From positions 1 through 5,945 of the forward strand of contig JAAYTV010000533.1 of assembly GCA_012523655.1 (NCBI GenBank): a DNA stretch of 5,945 nucleotides, written 5' to 3'. The notes under the pieces were generated by a model that was not told the origin of the DNA, did no database searches, and saw only the letters and a program-made list of their open reading frames with translations. The first letter of the stretch is position 1; each line of letters starts with the position of its first letter. Of the stretch, positions 1 to 4,823 are shown piece after piece. A program made the position numbers and the translations under genes. The DNA is from a bacterium. GTDB taxonomy: Bacteria; Zhuqueibacterota; Zhuqueibacteria; Residuimicrobiales; Residuimicrobiaceae.

Positions 1-1
1 C

Positions 2-928
2 TGCACCCCCTATGATCTGCGCGCCACTCTGAGCGCGTGTCGCCTTCCGCCGAAAAGAAACGGAGAACGCCGTCTGACGGCCTACGATCCGGTCAAGCGG
101 TTGCTGATCCTGTCGGCCTATGATCTCAGCCGCACGGCCATCCGTCCCTATGCCCGAGCGCTGCAAAAGCACAGGCCTTTGTTTCTGCATGGCTACCCGT
201 CCAGTCTGGAAGCCTTAGCCCGTTTTTTACAGGCTGAGGGAATCCCGGCGCCGCCGTCGATTCGCGCTCTGTTTACGCAATCAGAGGTGCTGTATCCGTG
301 GCAGAGGGCGCTCATCGAGAACTACTTTGGCTGCAAGATTTATGACTGGTACGGCATGGAGGAGCGGGTGCTCGCAGCGGCAGAGTGCGAGCAGCATTCC
401 GGACTGCATGTGTTCTCCGATTATTGTATCGTCGAAACTCTCAAGGGGGATAGACCGGTCACCGGGGTCGAAGGCGAAATCGTCAGTACGCGGTTGGACA
501 ATTATGCCATGCCCTTGATTAGATATCGAACGGGCGACATCGGCGCCCTCGCCACTGCGCCGTGCGCCTGCGGCAGAAACCTGCCGCTGCTGCACTTGAC
601 CGGCGGACGTGATAGAAATTTCCTCGTCGGCCGGAACGGCGAATTGATTTCAATCACAGTAGTGGATATCCCGCATGCGACCGAGCATGTGGAGCAGTTT
701 CAATTCATGCAGCAGACGCGGGGTAAGGCCCTGCTCCGCATTGTGCGAAGAAGCGGGTTTTCAGATCACGATATTGAACAGATTCACCAGGAGCTGCGGG
801 AGAAATTCGGCGGTTTGGTCGATGTGATCGTCGAATATGCTGAAACCATCGAACGAACAGGCCGGGGCAAGCTTCCTCTGTTGATTCAGCGTCTGCACCT
901 GGATCCCCCGACGCATGAGCTTGAGTAA
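2..928 (+). CDS. PaaK/CapK-like adenylate-forming ligase (phenylacetate-CoA ligase family), 5' end outside window
   Basis: The reading frame is open from the first complete codon at position 2, so the gene begins upstream. A TTG at 101 is internal, because the 33 codons before it also read as family-like protein. The visible 308 residues are the C-terminal two thirds of a PaaK/CapK-type ligase, whose full length is usually about 430-480 aa. Motifs seen, in visible-residue numbers: FLHGYPSSLEAL near 61-72, a TQSEVL segment near 92-97, the adenylate-binding YDWYGMEE at 114-121, RYRTGD with the ribose-binding Asp at about 174-179, CACGR at 188-192, and a C-terminal GRGK whose Lys (about 290) fits the catalytic lysine position. 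The ATP-binding Ser/Thr/Gly loop would lie upstream. Family enzymes activate a carboxylic acid with ATP and pass it to a thiol. Because the next gene begins with an acyl carrier protein domain and overlaps this one by 14 bases, I infer loading of that ACP rather than free CoA. The substrate is unknown; a true phenylacetate-CoA ligase is unlikely in this context. Confidence 0.85.
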   Translation, partial: CTPYDLRATLSACRLPPKRNGERRLTAYDPVKRLLILSAYDLSRTAIRPYARALQKHRPLFLHGYPSSLEALARFLQAEGIPAPPSIRALFTQSEVLYPWQRALIENYFGCKIYDWYGMEERVLAAAECEQHSGLHVFSDYCIVETLKGDRPVTGVEGEIVSTRLDNYAMPLIRYRTGDIGALATAPCACGRNLPLLHLTGGRDRNFLVGRNGELISITVVDIPHATEHVEQFQFMQQTRGKALLRIVRRSGFSDHDIEQIHQELREKFGGLVDVIVEYAETIERTGRGKLPLLIQRLHLDPPTHELE

Positions 929-1958
929 GCTGGCCGCCGAACGAAAGAAACCAACACACGGGAACAGAGTGGAAATAGAAACCGAGGTGCTCGACATCTT
1001 GCGCCGGACCGCCCTCAGCGGCAGCCGCCGCCCTGTGGGCCCGGACGAACCCCTGGGGGAGCTGGGAGTGGGGCTGGACTCGCTGGCCTTGATCGAATTC
1101 GCCACTGCGATTGAAAAACGATTTCAAATTCAGCTGCCTGATGAGATGTGGGTGGAACGCAGTCAGCTTTCCCTGGGCCGTTTGAGCGATTGGATACACC
1201 AATCCATTTCTCCTTCAACCATCGCCGGATGGGAGGCGCTGCAGCCGCCACCGGTGCAGCCGGATGCCGCAGAAAAAAACATATCCCTTGAAGTTGAAGC
1301 CGCGCCCGCTTCCAATCAAACAATTGAGTATTTCCGCATACTGGGCCGGCGGCTGACCGGCGCGTTCGGCTCTTTCTATCAGCATGAGGAATGGTATATT
1401 TTGGAATTCAGGCTGACGGAAAATCCTTTGCCCTCCTTTTCGCCCGCCATCCCGGTGCAGGTGCGGCCGGCGGCTTTGGAGGATCGCGATCCATTGCACA
1501 CTTTTTGGAACTCTTTTACCTATGAGACCATTGACGGGCAAAAGATGGATATGACGTTGTTCAAAGCCCGCCTTGATTCCGGCGCTATCTGCCTGGCGGC
1601 ATGGCGCCAGGAACAGATTATCGGCATGGATTGGCTCTTTACACTTGGATACCGGTGCCCCTATTCCGGGCTGACGATCACCTGGCCGCCGGACACCTGT
1701 TACGGCGGAGAACTCTGGGAACATGCCGCATTTCACGGACAAGGCGTCGGCATGTCTCTTTTATCCGCCTCACTGGCAGCCGCTCGAAAGGCGGGATATC
1801 TCCGCCAGGTGACCCTGGTCAAAGCGCATAACACCAAAATGCTCAGCGCCGCCGTTCAGCTCTACGGCTTTGAAAAGATCGGCACCATCAGCGTCAACCG
1901 TTTACGGCGCAGGCCCTTTTCGATCTGGCACAAAGGGGGTAAAGTCTGGATTCTGTAA
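915..1958 (+). CDS. Acyl carrier protein-GNAT acyltransferase fusion
   Basis: A 347-aa two-domain protein. Residues about 19-95 form an acyl carrier protein domain: helical pattern and the motif GVGLDSLALIEF, with Ser56 as the predicted 4'-phosphopantetheine attachment site. A Pro/Ala-rich linker follows (about 100-135). Residues about 180-335 form a GNAT fold: VQVRPAALEDRDPL at its start, the acetyl-CoA/pantetheine loop HGQGVGMSLL at 274-283, and the HNTK...YGFEKIG signature at 305-323. The first position of the usual R/Q-x-x-G-x-G loop is His274. The ATG at 915 overlaps the upstream stop codon, suggesting translational coupling; a GTG at 969, just before the ACP domain, is an alternative start. 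No strong Shine-Dalgarno sequence precedes either. I infer that the ACP carries the acid activated by the upstream ligase and that the fused GNAT domain either takes that acyl group from the pantetheine arm or modifies the tethered amine. Which one cannot be told from sequence. Confidence 0.85.
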   Translation: MSLSKLAAERKKPTHGNRVEIETEVLDILRRTALSGSRRPVGPDEPLGELGVGLDSLALIEFATAIEKRFQIQLPDEMWVERSQLSLGRLSDWIHQSISPSTIAGWEALQPPPVQPDAAEKNISLEVEAAPASNQTIEYFRILGRRLTGAFGSFYQHEEWYILEFRLTENPLPSFSPAIPVQVRPAALEDRDPLHTFWNSFTYETIDGQKMDMTLFKARLDSGAICLAAWRQEQIIGMDWLFTLGYRCPYSGLTITWPPDTCYGGELWEHAAFHGQGVGMSLLSASLAAARKAGYLRQVTLVKAHNTKMLSAAVQLYGFEKIGTISVNRLRRRPFSIWHKGGKVWIL

Positions 1959-1974
1959 AAGTCTGGAATTGTAA
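1939..1974 (+). repeat. Short imperfect tandem repeat at the stop codon of the ACP-GNAT gene
   Basis: Two copies of about 20 bases: GTAAAGTCTGGATTCTGTAA (1939-1958) and GTAAAAGTCTGGAATTGTAA (1955-1974), overlapping by four bases. The exact shared core is AAAGTCTGGA at 1941-1950 and 1958-1967. The first copy contains the stop codon of the ACP-GNAT gene; the second fills half of the 37-base gap to the next gene. The 17-base offset changes frame, so it is not a protein repeat. Probably a small local duplication. Confidence 0.5.
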
Positions 1975-1995
1975 CCAGTCACCGGAACCCCCGAA

Positions 1996-3228
1996 ATGAG
2001 AACAGTTCAAGAATCGTTTGTCACGGACAAACACGATCGGGCTTCATCGCCGAGGGGTGAAACAAAAAGGCCCCCACAACAGGGTGATGGAATTCAGCCT
2101 GTAAAAAAATTGATTGAACGGCTGATCGGAACGTTGAAAGCATTCAAGTTGGACTTTTGGGTGATTTCAGGCGAGGAGGTGTCGAGCGGCAAGCCACTCA
2201 GTCTGCTCTATGCAGGCCATAACGCCTATCCAGAGAACAGGGCGTATTTGCGCAAAATCGCTTTCGCCAATCGCTGCAGCGAATGCTATCTTGGGAAAGG
2301 ATGGCGTTGGAGCCGGAGCATCAGGAAATCAACACTGATGCACGATTGCAGTCTGGAAATGGTGGAGACCCCAAATTGCTCTGTCTTTCGTCTTTTTCAA
2401 CGGAATCCATTTTTCATTCCCAGTTGGATAATGGGGGAGATCGATCTCTCTGCACAAACCATCCTGCCGCTGCACCGGTACAGTTTCAGCTTTGAAAAGA
2501 AAAAAATCGCGCAAAACCAGCTCAGCTACCGCCTGTCGACAGACTCTGAGGAGTTTGATCTCTTCTATCATACTATGTACGTGCCCTATACTAGAAAAGT
2601 CCATGGCGAGGGCGCCGTTATCGCCAGCTATGAGAGGCTGAGAAAGCAGCAAAAGAATCAACGAATGCTATTTATCCTGCAGCAGGGGCAAGCAATCGCC
2701 GGCTGTCTGATCCAGTATGAGGGCCGGCGCCCGCACTTGCTCTATATGGGCGTTAAAGACAGCGATTCCGCTCATATCAAGGCAGGCACGATGGGTGCGA
2801 TCTATTATTTCGGCCTTTTAAGCATAGGATCAGAAGGCTATAAGAAGGCAGCTGTGGGGTGGTCTCGGGCCTTTTTGAATGACGGCGTGCTTCTCTATAA
2901 AAAGCAGCGGGGCGCTGTTCTGGCAGAAAGCTATGCTATCGGCTTTTGGCTCAAGGTGACCCGGGCCTGCGCAGGCGCCGAGGCCTTTTTAAAGAATAAT
3001 CCGTTCCTCTTCATCGCCGAAGGCAAATACTACGGCGCGCTGTTCATCGATGGAGGACAGCAGCTCTCTGATCAAGAGTTTGAAGAAATAAAAGCGAAAT
3101 ACTATATGGAGGGCATGGCAGCCTTGATCGTCTATCCGCTGGCGCCAGGTGTAAAGAGCGTGCCGGCGCCTTTCACTGATCGTATACGCATCGGCTGCAC
3201 GAACGGCTGGTTGAAGAAAGAGGGGTGA
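1996..3228 (+). CDS. FemAB/GNAT-like transferase, 410 aa
   Basis: The C-terminal half resembles the GNAT-fold domain of FemAB-like enzymes (Acetyltransf_6 type). Seen: FYHTMYVPYTRKVHGE at about 190-205, a MLFILQQGQAIAGCLIQY strand pair at 224-241, GAIYYFGLLSIGSEGY at 267-282 and SRAFLNDGVLLYKK at 290-303. Enzymes of this class transfer an aminoacyl or acyl group to an amine or sugar in envelope or natural-product synthesis. Residues about 55-155 form a separate N-terminal region (LLYAGHNAYPENRAYL, YLGKGWRWSRS, IPSWIMGEIDLS) that I cannot assign to a named domain. No signal peptide or membrane segment is visible, so the product is probably cytoplasmic. The first 38 residues are polar and poorly structured, and the ATG at 1996 lacks a clear ribosome binding site; TTG at 2110 (residue 39) is a possible alternative start. 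It lies 37 bases after the ACP-GNAT gene, consistent with one operon. The inferred role is transfer of the product made on the ACP, or of a second group; the acceptor is unknown. Confidence 0.75.
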   Translation: MRTVQESFVTDKHDRASSPRGETKRPPQQGDGIQPVKKLIERLIGTLKAFKLDFWVISGEEVSSGKPLSLLYAGHNAYPENRAYLRKIAFANRCSECYLGKGWRWSRSIRKSTLMHDCSLEMVETPNCSVFRLFQRNPFFIPSWIMGEIDLSAQTILPLHRYSFSFEKKKIAQNQLSYRLSTDSEEFDLFYHTMYVPYTRKVHGEGAVIASYERLRKQQKNQRMLFILQQGQAIAGCLIQYEGRRPHLLYMGVKDSDSAHIKAGTMGAIYYFGLLSIGSEGYKKAAVGWSRAFLNDGVLLYKKQRGAVLAESYAIGFWLKVTRACAGAEAFLKNNPFLFIAEGKYYGALFIDGGQQLSDQEFEEIKAKYYMEGMAALIVYPLAPGVKSVPAPFTDRIRIGCTNGWLKKEG

Positions 3229-3230
3229 TC
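3217..3230 (+). promoter_or_regulatory. Shine-Dalgarno-like sequence at the end of the FemAB-like gene
   Basis: AAAGAGGGGTGATC straddles the stop codon at 3226-3228. Its last seven bases, GGTGATC, match the extended anti-Shine-Dalgarno complement of the 16S rRNA 3' end. No ATG, GTG or TTG in the decarboxylase frame lies at normal spacing; the annotated ATG is 45 bases downstream. The decarboxylase frame is open back through this region (an ATC codon sits at 3233), so an unusual start is conceivable, but chance is also a fair explanation. Confidence 0.25.
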
Positions 3231-3274
3231 ATATCGAATCCAAACCCATCCGATCAGGCCACACACAAAAGAAC

Positions 3275-4693
3275 ATGGGGAAAATAAACATCAAATCCTC
3301 GATCAAGCGAACCGTTTATCGATTCCTTCAATCTCAGATCGAAAGATCTGCGAAAGATCAGAAGGGGTTGGACCTTTCCCTGTGGGAGGCCACCGTCGAC
3401 CCCCAGCACCATCTTCTTGTAGGCGGCTGCGACTGCACTCGGCTGGCGGCGGATCATGGCACGCCGCTCTTTGTGGTGGACGAGAAAAAAATCAGGGATA
3501 ATTATCAGGCGTTTGACCGCGCGTTGACCGCCCATGGCATCGAGCAGGGCATTTATTATTCTTACAAGACCAATCCGGTGCCGGGCATCCTCCGCGTTCT
3601 TCATGATTGCGGCGCCGGCGCTGAGGTGATATCACCCTATGAGCTGTGGCTCGCGCTGAAACTTGGGGTGCCGCCGGAACGGATTATCTATAACGGACCG
3701 AACAAGTCTGCGGAGGGGCTCAAGACCGCCATTGATCACGGCATCAAATTGATCAACATCAATTCCCTGGCGGAAATCGACCACATCGAACAGCTCGCAG
3801 CCGAGAGGGGAAGAACGGTGTGCGTCGGCGTGCGCGTCAGCCCAGGCGTAGGCTGGGGCGCCCAGTTCGGCCTCAAACTCGAGAACGGCGAGGCGCTGGC
3901 GGCCTTTCGCAGAATGGCGGCCTGTCCCCACATCGACCCCCAGGCGATCCATTTTCATCTCGGCACCAATCTGCAGAACGCCCAGCTTTATCAGAGCGCC
4001 CTGGCCCATGTCTTTGAGCTCCTGCAGTTCATTCAATCAGACCCAGGGCTCCATCTTCGCTATCTCGATTTGGGCGGTGGTTTTGGGGTGCCCACGGTAC
4101 GCGCGCTGGAAAACCGTGAGATCAAGTTGAATACTTTTTTCTATAAACCCTATCATCCCCCCAGCGCAGCGAAAATCAAACCCGTCTGTCAGATCATCGA
4201 GGACATAGCCGCCACGTTTAAGGCCCTTTGCCTTCGTTTCAGGATCGATCCCCCGGCCCTGCTCTTTGAACCAGGCCGATCTCTCACCAGCAACGCCGAG
4301 ATCCTCCTCACCCGCGTCGGCGACTTGAAAACAAGCGCGAACGGATTTCCCATCGCACTGTTAGACGCAGGGATCAACGTTGCACGGCCCATCACTTTCG
4401 AGTACCATGAAATCTTTGTAGCGAACCGTATGGCCGCACCCGCGAACCAACGCTGCGGTCTTGCCGGACCGATCTGCACACCCATGGATTTTTTTCTTAA
4501 AAGCAAAAAATTGCCGATTCTGCACGCGGGCGATCTACTCGCCGTCATGGATGCCGGCGCCTATTTTACCTCCTTCGCCAACAATTTTTCTCTGCCGCGT
4601 CCGGCCATCGTCGCAGTCTTTGAAGGCAGACCTCGACTGATTCGAGAGAAAGAATCCTACGACGATCTCATCCGCTTGGATCGCGACCGGTAA
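3275..4693 (+). CDS. Fold-type III PLP-dependent decarboxylase, DAP/ornithine decarboxylase family, probably acting on a carrier-bound amino acid
   Basis: A 472-aa protein with the complete family layout. The TIM-barrel domain starts at GTPLFVVDEKKIRDNY (62-77). YYSYKTNP gives the PLP Schiff-base Lys98. HFHLGTN at 226-232 is the phosphate/His strand, LGGGFG at 266-271 the glycine-rich PLP-phosphate loop, and EPGR at 332-335 the PLP-ring contact. The C-terminal beta domain carries GPICTPMD with the trans-acting Cys401, MDAGAYFTSFANNF at 425-438 with Tyr430, and a final KESYDDLIRLD. It is not a typical LysA: the Glu of CESGD, which contacts diaminopimelate in DAP decarboxylases, is replaced by Thr402. 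The CTPxD form and the FGVPTVRALE segment resemble, from memory, decarboxylases linked to carrier proteins (BtrK of butirosin synthesis; exosortase A-associated decarboxylases). With a ligase and ACP just upstream, I infer decarboxylation of an ACP-tethered amino acid. ATG 3275 is the only standard start near the domain; residues 1-30 are a basic helix-like extension. It lies 46 bases after the preceding gene and is the last gene rightwards. Confidence 0.9.
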   Translation: MGKINIKSSIKRTVYRFLQSQIERSAKDQKGLDLSLWEATVDPQHHLLVGGCDCTRLAADHGTPLFVVDEKKIRDNYQAFDRALTAHGIEQGIYYSYKTNPVPGILRVLHDCGAGAEVISPYELWLALKLGVPPERIIYNGPNKSAEGLKTAIDHGIKLININSLAEIDHIEQLAAERGRTVCVGVRVSPGVGWGAQFGLKLENGEALAAFRRMAACPHIDPQAIHFHLGTNLQNAQLYQSALAHVFELLQFIQSDPGLHLRYLDLGGGFGVPTVRALENREIKLNTFFYKPYHPPSAAKIKPVCQIIEDIAATFKALCLRFRIDPPALLFEPGRSLTSNAEILLTRVGDLKTSANGFPIALLDAGINVARPITFEYHEIFVANRMAAPANQRCGLAGPICTPMDFFLKSKKLPILHAGDLLAVMDAGAYFTSFANNFSLPRPAIVAVFEGRPRLIREKESYDDLIRLDRDR

Positions 4694-4823
4694 GGGTGGG
4701 TTTCCGGCCGTAGGATCTCAGCGCGCTTTGCGCGCCTGCTGATTTCCAGCCGACAGCCCAGCGACGGCTTAGTGGAGGCGAAGGGTTTTCTGCAGGTGTA
4801 ATCGGACGTGAGCCGGAGGAAAA
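4694..4823. other. Convergent intergenic region without a gene
   Basis: These 130 bases separate the stop of the decarboxylase from the stop of the leftward secreted-protein gene. No open frame of note, promoter-like element or RNA gene is visible. Two hairpins can be drawn: a perfect GC hairpin at 4721-4735, listed separately, and a weaker AGCCG/CGGCT pairing (4748-4752 with 4765-4769, loop of 12 bases). Neither is followed by a run of T on either strand. Confidence 0.6.
4721..4735. terminator. Possible transcription terminator hairpin between convergent genes
   Basis: A perfect inverted repeat GCGCGC-TTT-GCGCGC (6-bp stem, 3-base loop) lies 28 bases after the decarboxylase stop and about 90 bases from the stop of the opposing gene. 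The position suits a bidirectional terminator, but there is no T tract on either side, so it would not be a classical intrinsic terminator. It could slow RNA polymerase or protect mRNA 3' ends, or be chance in GC-rich DNA. Confidence 0.3.

Noticed and set aside
101..103. TTG as the start codon of the first gene
   Set aside because: The frame is open to position 2 and the 33 extra codons continue the ligase fold (TAYDPVKRLLILSAYD), so the gene is cut by the window and not started at 101.
2..928. Calling the first gene paaK with phenylacetate catabolism
   Set aside because: No paa catabolic genes are nearby and the overlapping ACP gene points to a carrier-loading role; only family membership is supported.
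1215..1742. Minus-strand open frame of 175 codons over the ACP-GNAT gene
   Set aside because: The opposite strand encodes clear GNAT motifs here; the antisense product is rich in Arg, Gly and Pro with no recognisable fold, as expected of a GC-rich shadow.
3275..4693. Calling the decarboxylase lysA (diaminopimelate decarboxylase)
   Set aside because: The substrate-contact motif is CTPMD, not CESGD, and the neighbours are ligase, ACP and transferases rather than lysine-pathway genes such as dapF or dapA.
4748..4769. AGCCG/CGGCT inverted repeat as a terminator
   Set aside because: Only a 5-bp stem with a 12-base loop and no T tract on either strand; too weak to list separately.
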